Notes: generated by a model from the sequence alone, not told the origin. Counted from the first letter of the stretch, positions 54,132-62,108 are shown. The stretch is 64,000 nt of DNA from Candidatus Muiribacterium halophilum (GCA_023228995.1 JALOAD010000009.1:1-64000); one strand, 5' to 3'. Numbers and translations are program-made.

Positions 54132-55219
54132 TGAATCTTGATTTTATAACAACAGGTGAATCTCATGGAAAATGCCTTAATACAATAATTACAAATTTCC
54201 CTTCTGGAATAAAAATTAATATTAAAACTATCAACAATGAACTTGCATTAAGACAAAAAGGTTATGGTCGTGGAGATAGAATGAATATTGAAAAAGATAC
54301 AGTTGAAATTAATAGCGGAATTAACAAATCAGGATTTTCAACAGGAGCACCAATATGTCTTGAGATAAAAAATAAAGACTGGGAAAACTGGAAAGATAAA
54401 GAAGAAGATATAATTACAGCACCTAGACCTGGTCATGCAGACCTTTATGGATTAATTAAATACAATAATAATATTAGAAATGTAATTGAAAGAAGTTCTG
54501 CTAGAGAAACAGCTGCTCGTGTTGCAGCAGGTTCAATATTCAAACAATATCTTGATAATTTTGGAGTTAATATATATTCATTCACAACTGGAATAGACAA
54601 AACAGATAAAGAATTATTAAAAACAAGTTTATCTTCTAAAGAAATCTCACTTTGCAGAAATTCGAATTTCAACACTTGGAACAAAAATAAAGAAGATAAA
54701 TACAAAAGTTTAATCGATAATGCTATAAATACAAAAGATTCACTTGGTGGAAGTCTAAGAGTAATTGTTGAAGGTGTTAAACCTGGAATTGGAAGTTATA
54801 TAGATTATAAATCAAAACTTGATGCAAATATCGCATTTGCAATAACCAGCATACAATCAGTCAAAGGAATTACATTTGGAAATCCAGAATATCCGTTTTC
54901 AAAAGGAAGCCAAATGCATGATGAAATATATTGGGATAAAAACAAATATAAACATTATTCAAATAACTCAGGTGGAATTACTGGCGGAATGAGTACTGGA
55001 GAAAATATATATTTTGATGTTTTCGTCAAACCAATTCCAACACTAATGAAACCATTAAGAACAGTTGATATTAATACTAAACTTGAAGTTCCTGCAATAA
55101 AAGAAAGATCTGATGTTTGGATTGTTCCAGCTTGTGGAATAGTTTGTGAAAGCATGACAGCATTTATTATTGCAAAAGAATATTTAAAACTTTGCTCTGA
55201 AAAGTTCAATACCAAATAA
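54131..55219 (+). CDS. aroC: Chorismate synthase
   Basis: A 362-residue chorismate synthase, the last step of the shikimate pathway, which converts EPSP to chorismate with reduced FMN. Signatures: TTGESHGKCL at the N terminus, RQKGYGRGDRM-N, RPGHADLYG, RSSARETAARVAAG and the C-terminal PAIKERSDVW. Length is typical. It is separated from the other aro genes by 13 kb. Its 3' end overlaps the end of a convergent small membrane ORF by 36 bp. Confidence 0.97.
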   Translation: MNLDFITTGESHGKCLNTIITNFPSGIKINIKTINNELALRQKGYGRGDRMNIEKDTVEINSGINKSGFSTGAPICLEIKNKDWENWKDKEEDIITAPRPGHADLYGLIKYNNNIRNVIERSSARETAARVAAGSIFKQYLDNFGVNIYSFTTGIDKTDKELLKTSLSSKEISLCRNSNFNTWNKNKEDKYKSLIDNAINTKDSLGGSLRVIVEGVKPGIGSYIDYKSKLDANIAFAITSIQSVKGITFGNPEYPFSKGSQMHDEIYWDKNKYKHYSNNSGGITGGMSTGENIYFDVFVKPIPTLMKPLRTVDINTKLEVPAIKERSDVWIVPACGIVCESMTAFIIAKEYLKLCSEKFNTK

Positions 55220-55324
55220 AACTAAACTTGTACCAATAAAAAATATAAAATCATTTTTTCCGCCATAATAATAAATAAAGATACCAATCAAAACTATAAG
55301 AATACTGATAATACCTTTTTTCAT
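55184..55324 (-). CDS. Small two-helix membrane protein, 46 residues
   Basis: The ATG at 55324 overlaps the TGA of the upstream CPBP gene by 4 bp (ATGA), with GAGG 7 bp upstream. The frame runs 46 codons to TAA. It encodes two hydrophobic segments (ISILIVLIGIFIYYY and FIFFIGTSLVLFGIEL) split by a short GGKND turn. Coupling, ribosome site and composition all support a real gene, although it is too short to identify. Its end overlaps the 3' end of convergent aroC. Confidence 0.6.
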   Translation of the reverse strand: MKKGIISILIVLIGIFIYYYGGKNDFIFFIGTSLVLFGIELFRAKF

Positions 55325-55950
55325 ATATTTACCTCAACAAAATAATACATAAGAACATATGAAATCGCAACTGTAAAAATATGAAATATTATAACAGTTA
55401 TAAGTTTTTCTGTTTTTGAATAAATATAAGTTACAAATAAAGACCATAAAAACAATCTTATTTGATTATTAAGATGTCCTATTGCAAAAAAAAATGATAT
55501 TATTAGAATTATTAAAAAATTATATTTTATTTTGGTTTTCAAATAATCAAAAACAATAAATCTATAAAATATCTCTTCAATTATCGGAAAAATAAGAATA
55601 TTTGAAACTATTGTAAAGATTGTAAATTTACTTCCAACATATACTAAATGAGTATAGTCTTCATTATTTCCAAAAAAATATAAAACAATCATTGTTAATA
55701 TAAAACCAGTAAAATAAACGCCAAAAATTAGTTTTATACCTAACCATATATTTTCTTTTATTAAAGGGAATTCAAATTTAATTTTATTTTTAATTTCATT
55801 TCTAAAGAAATAAAATAATATAAAGGCAAAAACAAATCCCAAGATATATCTCGGGATTTGTGATAAACCTATTCTAACTAATATAATATAAGATAAATAA
55901 AATAAAATGATTATCAATAAATTTAAAAAATCTTTTCTTTTTAAACTCAT
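55321..55950 (-). CDS. CPBP-family intramembrane metalloprotease
   Basis: A 209-residue integral membrane protein of the CPBP (CAAX/Abi) family. Catalytic motifs: IIEEIFYRF (family E-E-x3-R) and FAIGHLNNQ with His, plus a third-helix His in IIFHIFTVAIS. About seven helices. Such proteases act on prenylated or small membrane proteins and bacteriocins. The downstream 46-residue membrane ORF is translationally coupled and could be a partner or substrate. Confidence 0.85.
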   Translation of the reverse strand: MSLKRKDFLNLLIIILFYLSYIILVRIGLSQIPRYILGFVFAFILFYFFRNEIKNKIKFEFPLIKENIWLGIKLIFGVYFTGFILTMIVLYFFGNNEDYTHLVYVGSKFTIFTIVSNILIFPIIEEIFYRFIVFDYLKTKIKYNFLIILIISFFFAIGHLNNQIRLFLWSLFVTYIYSKTEKLITVIIFHIFTVAISYVLMYYFVEVNI

Positions 55951-55954
55951 AATA

Positions 55955-56408
55955 CTATTTAATTACTTCTAAAAATTTTACTCCTCTATAATCATTATCA
56001 GCAGATGGATTATATGCTCCATCCGGTGGAGTTTCATTATCTGAATCATAACATACTACTTCTTTAACAAGTGTTTTTACATTATTAATTGTTCCATCAG
56101 ATAAAATAATTGGACTAAATATCCATCTAAAAATAGTTGAACAGATAAGTGTTAATTCTTTTATTTATTATAATATCAATAATTCTCGTTGAATTTTTCT
56201 CATAAAATACTATACCTTGAGAGGAAATCAAACAATCACACTCCTTAAGTAAATTAGATTGATATTTTTCAGAATTGTTCATAACAAACTCCTGAATAAG
56301 GTCATTATTAATTATCAAAGCTAAATCAGTAAAACTCAATTCCGAATTTCCAAAACTAGTAATTGAAACTGCAAAAATAAATAAAAAACTTAACAACATT
56401 TTTTTCAT
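55955..56408 (-). pseudogene. Frameshifted exported protein
   Basis: From ATG 56408 a frame with signal peptide (MKKMLLSFLFIFAVS) runs 93 codons to a stop at 56127. The adjacent frame then reads on with coding-like composition (SDGTINNVKTLVKE, then CYDSDNETPPDGAYNPSADN, then YRGVKFLEVIK) to TAG at 55955. Skipping one base, for example in the A run of AATAAAAGAA near 56150, joins them into one protein of ~150 residues. It is either a real broken gene or a sequencing error. The protein family is unknown; the ribosome site GGAGG precedes the start. Confidence 0.6.
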
Positions 56409-56433
56409 AAATCCTCCATATTTTTATAATATG

Positions 56434-56466
56434 GAGTTATTATATTATTATTATTATTATTATTAG
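56434..56466. repeat. TTA microsatellite
   Basis: A (TTA)n trinucleotide run just upstream of the frameshifted exported gene. Its length could vary by slippage and might influence expression of that gene. Confidence 0.6.
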
Positions 56467-56720
56467 TCAAATTAAAATAAAAAAAAGAATATAAACCAAT
56501 TACGACAAGTGTTTTGAAACTATGTAATGCAATGAATAAGTATTCTCGCAGGAATAGACGGTCTTCCTCTTCTTTTTTTATTAGGTATATATATTCCATA
56601 TTCTACAAGCATTTTTTCTATATTTTTAAAAGGTCTTATTCTTTTCCATTTTCTGTAAAAGAAAATGAGGAATCTTAACTGCACTTTTTTGAGGAAGTTT
56701 AAGTTGACATTTATATCCAT

Positions 56721-56788
56721 ATACCGTTCTTATACTCTTTACATACTCACATACCGTTCTTATACGCTCCATATACCGTTATTATACT
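56721..56788. repeat. ATACCGTTMTTATAC direct repeats
   Basis: Three direct copies of ATACCGTTCTTATAC (third copy ATACCGTTATTATAC) start at 56721, 56751 and 56773. On the minus strand each reads GTATAAGAACGGTAT and shares GTATAAG with the nuclease leader octamers. It lies in a gene-poor stretch, 56409-57038, that also holds a weak 66-codon minus-strand frame, a CCCGG hairpin (56803), TTAATTATTAA runs and CACCATTTCACTATTCACC repeats. Confidence 0.6.
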
Positions 56789-57023
56789 ATTTTTTATACA
56801 GATCCCGGCCCAGAAATTTAACCGGAATGACAAAGATTTCCATCTCTTATACATCTTCTCTAATTATTTATTCTTAATTTTTAATTATTAATTTTTAATT
56901 ATTAATTAATTCTATAATTCAACATTGTTTTTTCCTATTTCACCATTTCACTATTCACCGTTTCACAACTTCTAGTTCTTCGTGCTATATCTAAATTTCA
57001 TATTAGCTTGTTTTTGTATAATG

Positions 57024-57032
57024 TGTTATAAT
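57024..57032 (+). promoter_or_regulatory. Extended -10 promoter
   Basis: TGTTATAAT is a perfect extended -10 (TG-N-TATAAT). The ATG of the next small gene lies 6 bp beyond it, so the transcript could be leaderless. There is no good -35, which extended -10 promoters do not need. Confidence 0.5.
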
Positions 57033-57038
57033 AGATAT

Positions 57039-57308
57039 ATGGGTATAATATTATGTATAACACATATTGTGCAATATTTAATCCATGTAGTCAGTGGAGA
57101 TATTTCTATTTTATCCTTAAAAACCATAGAAAATTTAGGATTTTTTAATTCTTTAATAGCTTATTGTAAAAAAGATTTTTCACTTAAAGGATGTTTATAT
57201 TCAGAAAATCTAACTTTTTTTATTATAATTCTTGTGATTTTCATAATTGGATTTTTTATGCTTCGTATTGGTGAAAGAGATAAAAAAAATGAAAATCAGG
57301 AAAAATAA
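57039..57308 (+). CDS. Small membrane protein, function unknown
   Basis: A ~89-residue frame with two hydrophobic segments (MGIILCITHIVQYLIHVV and LTFFIIILVIFIIGFFML) and a charged tail, GERDKKNENQEK. The frame extends upstream to 56982 but that part overlaps the likely promoter, so ATG 57039 is preferred; no ribosome site is visible. The helix/charged-tail layout and use of the plus strand in an otherwise empty region make it plausible. No family recognised. Confidence 0.5.
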   Translation: MGIILCITHIVQYLIHVVSGDISILSLKTIENLGFFNSLIAYCKKDFSLKGCLYSENLTFFIIILVIFIIGFFMLRIGERDKKNENQEK

Positions 57309-57351
57309 ATAAATTTCCTGATTAATCATTTTAATTAACATAAAATAATGC

Positions 57352-57510
57352 TTAGTAATTTAAAGGCAAAAATTCTTCATTGACTTCTGCGTAAAAAGAG
57401 TTTGATTCTTCAATACAATTGTTACATTCAGAAACATAGTCGTTATTATCTTCATAAAAATAAGGTTTACTTATTGTTATTTCGTTTTCTAGTAACGGGT
57501 ATGATGTCAT
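57352..57510 (-). CDS. Acidic small protein, 52 residues, function unknown
   Basis: ATG at 57510 follows AGGAGGATTTAGTAT, a near-perfect ribosome site, and a consensus-like promoter lies ~55 bp upstream. The frame is 52 codons, strongly acidic, with a single C-x-x-C pair (ECNNCIEE) and the end NEEFLPLNY. A 9-codon frame (ATG AAT TTG to TGA) just ahead of it overlaps its start codon as ATGA and might couple translation. It lacks a signal peptide or helix and resembles nothing I know; a small regulator, antitoxin or peptide precursor is possible. Confidence 0.6.
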   Translation of the reverse strand: MTSYPLLENEITISKPYFYEDNNDYVSECNNCIEESNSFYAEVNEEFLPLNY

Positions 57511-57564
57511 ATACTAAATCCTCCTATCAAATTCATACCCCAGAGAACATTTATACTCAATAAT

Positions 57565-57593
57565 ATTTTAAGTGATATTTTTAATATAGTCAA
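57565..57593 (-). promoter_or_regulatory. Promoter of the 52-residue acidic protein gene
   Basis: TTGACT (57588-57593) and TAAAAT (57565-57570) on the minus strand with exactly 17 bp between. It lies just beyond the 3' end of ecfA (57617). Confidence 0.75.
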
Positions 57594-57616
57594 GGAGTTT
57601 TAATACAGAAGCTGTT

Positions 57617-58450
57617 TTAGAGAGTTAATATACCAGTAGTCGGTAAAATGTTTTTTTGCATTATATCGATTATTTCTTCTTTATTTAAAGTATTTATATT
57701 GTATTTTATAGCAAATTTAAGATGATCTGGAATTTGCTGAAAATTAATGTTATTTCTTAAATCAACATCTTTTAAAAAATCAATAGGTCTCTTTTTAGCA
57801 ACAATCTCACCTTCATGAAGAATAATTATTTCATCTGCTAAAACTATTTCTTCAGCATCATGAGATATAAGAATTATAGTTTTACCAGCTTTATGAAGTT
57901 TTTTTATACTATTAATAACTTCTCTTCTTCCATTATAATCAAGCATACTTGTTGGTTCATCGAATATAATATAATCAGGTTCCATAACAACTACCGAAGC
58001 AATAGCAAGCCTTTGTTTTTGTCCACCCGAAAGATTATGTGGAGGTCTTTTTCTCATATCATTCAATTCAACAAACTCGAGAATTTCTGTAACTTTTCTA
58101 TGCATTTCATCATAAGGTATACCAAGATTTTCAAGAGCAAATGCTACTTCGTTTTCTACTATTGTTGATACTATCTGATTTTCAGGATTTTGAAATATAT
58201 AACCGACTTTTTGTCTAATTTCAATGAAATTTTGAGGTAAAACTTCTAATCCATCGATGTATATTTTACCTTCAAAAGGATGTATAAGACCATTAATTAA
58301 TCTTGCTAATGTTGATTTACCAGAGCCATTTGAACCTATAAGAGAGTAGAATTTACCTTTTTCAAATCTTATATCAATATTATGTAAAACCCGGTTATGA
58401 TTTTTTTCACAACCGGGGTATGTAAAACAAACTTTATGAAACTCAATCAT
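57617..58450 (-). CDS. ecfA: Energy-coupling factor (ECF) transporter ATPase
   Basis: A 277-residue ECF-type ABC ATPase. Walker A is GSNGSGKST (about 39-47), the Q-loop FQNPENQIVS is the ECF hallmark, the signature is LSGGQKQRLA and Walker B IIFDEPTS. It powers vitamin or metal uptake with an EcfT membrane subunit and substrate-binding S subunits. It follows rplQ by 2 bp as in Firmicutes, but here the second ATPase and EcfT do not follow, so it must pair with subunits encoded elsewhere. Confidence 0.93.
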   Translation of the reverse strand: MIEFHKVCFTYPGCEKNHNRVLHNIDIRFEKGKFYSLIGSNGSGKSTLARLINGLIHPFEGKIYIDGLEVLPQNFIEIRQKVGYIFQNPENQIVSTIVENEVAFALENLGIPYDEMHRKVTEILEFVELNDMRKRPPHNLSGGQKQRLAIASVVVMEPDYIIFDEPTSMLDYNGRREVINSIKKLHKAGKTIILISHDAEEIVLADEIIILHEGEIVAKKRPIDFLKDVDLRNNINFQQIPDHLKFAIKYNINTLNKEEIIDIMQKNILPTTGILTL

Positions 58451-58452
58451 GC

Positions 58453-58803
58453 TTAGACAAGTTCGATGATTGACATCATCGCATTGTCACCACGTCTTTC
58501 ACCAAGCTTATAAATTCTAGTGTATCCACCAGGTCTTTCTTTATATTTTGGTGCAACTTCATTGAAAAGTTTTGTTACTATATCTGTTTTATAAATATAT
58601 CTAGCAACTCTTCTTCTATTATTGAAGTTATCTTCTCTAGCCATGGTTATGATTTTTTCAACAACACTCTTAAGTTCTTTAGCTTTTGTAAGTGTAGTTT
58701 TAATCTTACCATTCTCAATAAGAGAAGTTGAAAGGTTTCTTAAAAGAGCATCTCTGTGCGCTTTGTTTCTACCAAGCGCCTTATAACCTTCTCTATGTCT
58801 CAT
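58453..58803 (-). CDS. rplQ: 50S ribosomal protein L17
   Basis: A 116-residue L17 of normal length: HREGYKALGRNKAHRDALLRNL at the start in order (first ten residues MRHREGYKAL), VEKIITMAR, and the C-terminal GGYTRIYKLGERRGDNA. Penultimate gene of the alpha-type operon, 17 bp after rpoA. Confidence 0.98.
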   Translation of the reverse strand: MRHREGYKALGRNKAHRDALLRNLSTSLIENGKIKTTLTKAKELKSVVEKIITMAREDNFNNRRRVARYIYKTDIVTKLFNEVAPKYKERPGGYTRIYKLGERRGDNAMMSIIELV

Positions 58804-58820
58804 GTTAATCCTCCGCTAAA

Positions 58821-59816
58821 TTATTCCATATCCTCATCAGTCTGGCTATCATCATCTAAATTATCATAAACTTCATCGACAATACCTTCACCTTTCAGTG
58901 CAAGTCCAAGCTCTCCGAGTTTCTGTCGTATTTCGACAAGTGATTTTTTACCAAAATTCTTAATTTCCATCAATTCCTGAGAAGAATATTTTGCAAGATC
59001 TCCAACTGACTTAACATCAACATATTTAAGACAATTTCTTGATCTTACAGAAAGATTCAATTCAGTAACAGGCAATGCTGTTTTATCAATACTTGCAATT
59101 TCTTCAGGTTCACTTTTTAATTCTTCAATATAATCAGTGAAATTCCCAAAAATTTCAGTATATTCATAAAGAGTTGAAAGAGCTTCTTTTAAAGCCTGAT
59201 CTGTTTCAATGCTTCCATTGGCCCAGACATCCATAATAAGTCTTTCAAAAATATTACCTTCATCATCTACAACTTTTTCTGATGTATAACCAACTTTTTT
59301 AACAGGAGTAAAATTAGTATCAACAATTATTTCGCCAATAACTTCTTTATATTCCTGATTTTCATCAATAGTTATATATCCATCACCTAAAACAATGTCA
59401 AGATCAAGGTTTAGAGTACCACCTGCATTGACAGTTGCTATATATTCATCAGGATTTATAACTCTCAAAGTGTTAATCTCAGGTATGTCTTTTGCATATA
59501 CTTTACATGGTCCAGTCTTTTCAACTCTAACGGTAACATTTTCTTCCTTAAGTGAAAAAACTACTTTTTTAAGATTCATGATGATTTCCTGAACATCTTC
59601 AACAACTTCGTCGATTATAGAAAACTCATGAAGCGCTTCATCAAACTTAATTTTTAATATAGCAGCTCCTGGAACTGTAAACATCATCATTCTTCTAATT
59701 GCATTACCAAATATTCTTCCACTTCCTACAGGAATAGGTTCAAAAATAAATCTTCCATATTCTGTAGTAGGAATGTTTTTATCTCTAACAAAAGTAAGGT
59801 TACCGAAATAATTCAT
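58821..59816 (-). CDS. rpoA: RNA polymerase alpha subunit
   Basis: A 331-residue alpha subunit. The N-terminal dimerisation domain (1-235) includes RFIFEPIPVGSGRIFGNAIR in two pieces and the polymerase assembly region. The C-terminal DNA- and activator-binding domain (about 255-318: LNLSVRSRNCLKYVDVKSVG, then EIRQKLGELGL) is complete, with an acidic tail. It is in the usual position between rpsD and rplQ. Confidence 0.98.
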   Translation of the reverse strand: MNYFGNLTFVRDKNIPTTEYGRFIFEPIPVGSGRIFGNAIRRMMMFTVPGAAILKIKFDEALHEFSIIDEVVEDVQEIIMNLKKVVFSLKEENVTVRVEKTGPCKVYAKDIPEINTLRVINPDEYIATVNAGGTLNLDLDIVLGDGYITIDENQEYKEVIGEIIVDTNFTPVKKVGYTSEKVVDDEGNIFERLIMDVWANGSIETDQALKEALSTLYEYTEIFGNFTDYIEELKSEPEEIASIDKTALPVTELNLSVRSRNCLKYVDVKSVGDLAKYSSQELMEIKNFGKKSLVEIRQKLGELGLALKGEGIVDEVYDNLDDDSQTDEDME

Positions 59817-59831
59817 TTACCCTCCAAAAAA

Positions 59832-60458
59832 TTATCTTGAATAAAATTCAACTATCAGCTGTTCATTAATTGAACTATCAAGCTGATGTCTTTCAGGTAA
59901 AACTCTGAAAGTTCCTTTTCTTTCCTGTGAATTAAATTCCATCCATTCAGGACAAGGTCTGCTTGAATCAGAATCAAGTATTTCTTTGATTCTAGGAAGC
60001 TGTTTTGATTTTTCTTTAATTTCAACTATATCTCCAGATTTAAGAAGATATGAAGGGATATTAACCTTTCTTCCATTTACTGTAATGTGTCCATGTAAAA
60101 CCCACTGTCTTGCTTCAGTTCTTGAAGACAAAACACCCATTCTATAAACAACATTATCAAGTCTTCTTTCAAGAAGTTGTAACAAGATTTCACCTGTAAC
60201 ACCTTTAATCTGTGAAGCTTTTTCATAATAAAGGTAAAACTGTTTTTCTAAAATACCATATATATTTTTGACTTTCTGTTTTTCTTTTAACTGAACGCCA
60301 TAATCAGATATTTTTGATCTTCTTTTCCCATGAATTCCTGGTTTACAATTTCTTTTTACAACACCACATTTTTCACTATAGCATCTATCGCCTTTAAGAA
60401 ACAGTTTTGTGCCTTGATCTCTACACAGTCTGCATGAAGGTCCATTGTATCTAGCCAT
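59832..60458 (-). CDS. rpsD: 30S ribosomal protein S4
   Basis: A 208-residue S4. The N-terminal zinc form is retained (CRLCRDQGTKLFLKGDRCYS and a fourth Cys in EKC). The S4 RNA-binding domain is LLERRLDNVVYRMG followed by ARQWVLHGHITVNGRKVNIP. Its place between rpsK and rpoA is as in Proteobacteria and many other phyla but not in Bacillus. S4 is the known regulator of its own operon in E. coli, which is relevant to the structured leader upstream. Confidence 0.98.
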   Translation of the reverse strand: MARYNGPSCRLCRDQGTKLFLKGDRCYSEKCGVVKRNCKPGIHGKRRSKISDYGVQLKEKQKVKNIYGILEKQFYLYYEKASQIKGVTGEILLQLLERRLDNVVYRMGVLSSRTEARQWVLHGHITVNGRKVNIPSYLLKSGDIVEIKEKSKQLPRIKEILDSDSSRPCPEWMEFNSQERKGTFRVLPERHQLDSSINEQLIVEFYSR

Positions 60459-60473
60459 TCTATATAATCCTCC

Positions 60474-60860
60474 TTAACCTCTTCTTCTCTTTGGTGGTCT
60501 ACAACCGTTATGAGGAACCGGAGTCACATCTTTAATAACTTTGATTTTAACTCCTGCTGCTTCAACAGCTCTAATAGCTGATTCTCTACCAGCTCCAGGA
60601 CCTTTTACAAAAACTTCTGCTTCTCTAAGACTAAAAAGAGTCTTTGCTTTTTCAACAGCAGTCTGTGATGCAATCTGAGCAGCGTATGGAGTAGACTTTC
60701 TAGCTCCTCTAAAACCCAGTCCACCTGCAGCAGCCCAGCAAAGAGCGTTACCTTTTTTGTCTGTTATAGTAACAATTGTGTTATTAAAAGTAGCCTGGAT
60801 ATGTACTATTCCAGAATCAACATTTTTCTTTTCTCTTTTTTTTCCGCGTGCCTTTGCCAT
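60474..60860 (-). CDS. rpsK: 30S ribosomal protein S11
   Basis: A 128-residue S11: basic start, then [31 protein letters not shown] and the C-terminal [17 protein letters not shown]. Normal length. It is followed 15 bp later by rpsD. Confidence 0.98.
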   Translation of the reverse strand: MAKARGKKREKKNVDSGIVHIQATFNNTIVTITDKKGNALCWAAAGGLGFRGARKSTPYAAQIASQTAVEKAKTLFSLREAEVFVKGPGAGRESAIRAVEAAGVKIKVIKDVTPVPHNGCRPPKRRRG

Positions 60861-60882
60861 GCGTCTTTACTCCTTTTCCAAG

Positions 60883-61257
60883 TTATTTCTTCTTAACTAT
60901 ACCAACTGTTTTTTTACCGCCACCTTTTCTGGTTCTAGAATTATTCTTAGTGTTCTGTCCTCTACAAGGAAGACCTCTTCTATGTCTCATTCCACGGTAA
61001 CAGTTAATTTCGATAAGATTTTTAATATCCATTGTGACCTTTCTTCTAAGATCACCTTCAACTGTAACATTGTTATTAATATAATTAGTTAAATCTCTAA
61101 TCTGTTCTTCTGTAAGATCTTTAATTCTAACATCAGGGCTAATACCTGTATCAGAAAGAATCTTTCTAGAAGTAGTCAAACCTATACCGAAAATATATGT
61201 AAGACCATATTCAATTCTTTTTGTTTTCGGTAAATCAACACCAGCAATACGAGCCAT
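60883..61257 (-). CDS. rpsM: 30S ribosomal protein S13
   Basis: A 124-residue S13: [20 protein letters not shown] at the start, the [13 protein letters not shown] helix-hairpin-helix, and the basic tail [20 protein letters not shown]. Start ATG follows AGGAGG. Second gene of the operon. Confidence 0.98.
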   Translation of the reverse strand: MARIAGVDLPKTKRIEYGLTYIFGIGLTTSRKILSDTGISPDVRIKDLTEEQIRDLTNYINNNVTVEGDLRRKVTMDIKNLIEINCYRGMRHRRGLPCRGQNTKNNSRTRKGGGKKTVGIVKKK

Positions 61258-61272
61258 TAAATCCTCCTCTTA

Positions 61273-61386
61273 TTAACCCTGTTTCTGTTTGTGTTTAGCT
61301 ATCTGGCAGATAACCATAACACGGCCATTTCTTTTGATAATTTTACATTTTTGACATATTTTTTTTACTGATGATCTAACTTTCAT
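61273..61386 (-). CDS. rpmJ: 50S ribosomal protein L36
   Basis: A 37-residue L36 starting [15 protein letters not shown]. The zinc ligands C-x2-C, a later Cys (VMVICQIA) and His (KHKQ) are all kept, so it is the zinc-binding form. GGGG lies just upstream of ATG 61386. It is the first gene of the operon; no infA precedes it. Confidence 0.97.
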   Translation of the reverse strand: MKVRSSVKKICQKCKIIKRNGRVMVICQIAKHKQKQG

Positions 61387-61496
61387 AGTCATCCCCTTTC
61401 TTGTGACATAATTTAATTATTGTGATATTTTAACGATACTGTATAACATCAGATAAGTAAGATATAACATAAAAGCTATATTGCCGCGATACTTAA

Positions 61497-61548
61497 TTGA
61501 TGCTACACCGGTTCGTAACCGATATCAACACATCTATATTTCAATGTG
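61497..61548 (-). promoter_or_regulatory. Structured 5' leader of the ribosomal operon
   Basis: The ~160-nt leader before rpmJ begins with a hairpin (CACAT...ATGTG, 61529-61548) at the expected transcript start. A second nested hairpin follows directly (TTGAT...ATCAA enclosing CGGTT-ACG-AACCG, 61497-61528). Ribosomal operons of this type are often controlled by S4 binding to the leader; whether S4 or another protein binds here is inference. Confidence 0.55.
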
Positions 61549-61553
61549 GTAAT

Positions 61554-61583
61554 AATTTAGCACACTATACAACAATAAATCAA
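61554..61583 (-). promoter_or_regulatory. Promoter of the ribosomal operon
   Basis: TTGATT (61578-61583) and TAAATT (61554-61559) on the minus strand, 18 bp apart. It places the transcript start at the first leader hairpin. HepT and MntA genes lie upstream in the same direction but are a separate unit. Confidence 0.55.
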
Positions 61584-61640
61584 ACTTTTTTTTGACCAGT
61601 GACCTGTTTTGAAAAAAATTAAATATATTTTAAAGAAAAT

Positions 61641-62108
61641 TTACAAATATTTTAAAGAAAATTTATGTATATTAACTAAAATAAGCAAAAATTTTTCTTT
61701 GTTTTCAAAAATCAGGTTAAGAGCAGAAATATTTTCTTCTTGGATTTTAGAATATTCATGAGACAAAATATTTCTCAATCTTCTCATTTCAAACCAAAAA
61801 TTTGACTCTAAGATTTCTAACTTTTCAAATCTATTAACAATATCAATAAAAGGTATTTCCTTTGATTCTTCTCCAATAAGCTCAAGAAGATAAGGGAAAA
61901 GTTTTCTTCCCATAGAATCTTGTAATTTGGTAAAACGATATATAAATTGATCAAAAAAAGAAACATCCTCATCAGAAATATTATTGTAATTTTTTATATT
62001 TAAAGGAAAAAATCCTTTAATTTTGTCACATGCGAATAAAAATCTATCTCTATGAATTTTACATTCATCATAAGTATTTAAATATTTAATAGTTTTATAA
62101 TTTTTCAT
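61641..62108 (-). CDS. hepT: HepT-like HEPN toxin
   Basis: A 155-residue all-helical HEPN/HepT-type protein. The RNase/target motif R-x4-H-x-Y is seen as RNILSHEY (about residues 126-133). In characterised pairs HepT cleaves RNA, and the MntA partner blocks it by adding AMP to the motif Tyr. It overlaps the upstream MntA gene by 4 bp (ATGA). Length is a little above average for the family. Confidence 0.85.
   Translation of the reverse strand: MKNYKTIKYLNTYDECKIHRDRFLFACDKIKGFFPLNIKNYNNISDEDVSFFDQFIYRFTKLQDSMGRKLFPYLLELIGEESKEIPFIDIVNRFEKLEILESNFWFEMRRLRNILSHEYSKIQEENISALNLIFENKEKFLLILVNIHKFSLKYL

Noticed and set aside
56405-56720. Two overlapping minus-strand frames (64 and 66 codons); one ends in GRPSIPARILIHCI, faintly like a transposase N terminus
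   Set aside because: One encodes the TTA microsatellite as poly-Asn; the other has no clear ribosome site and the resemblance is too short to support a transposase remnant.
61505-61525. ACCGGTTCGTAACCGAT, resembling a tRNA T-arm
   Set aside because: No acceptor, D- or anticodon arm can be folded around it; it fits better as a leader hairpin.
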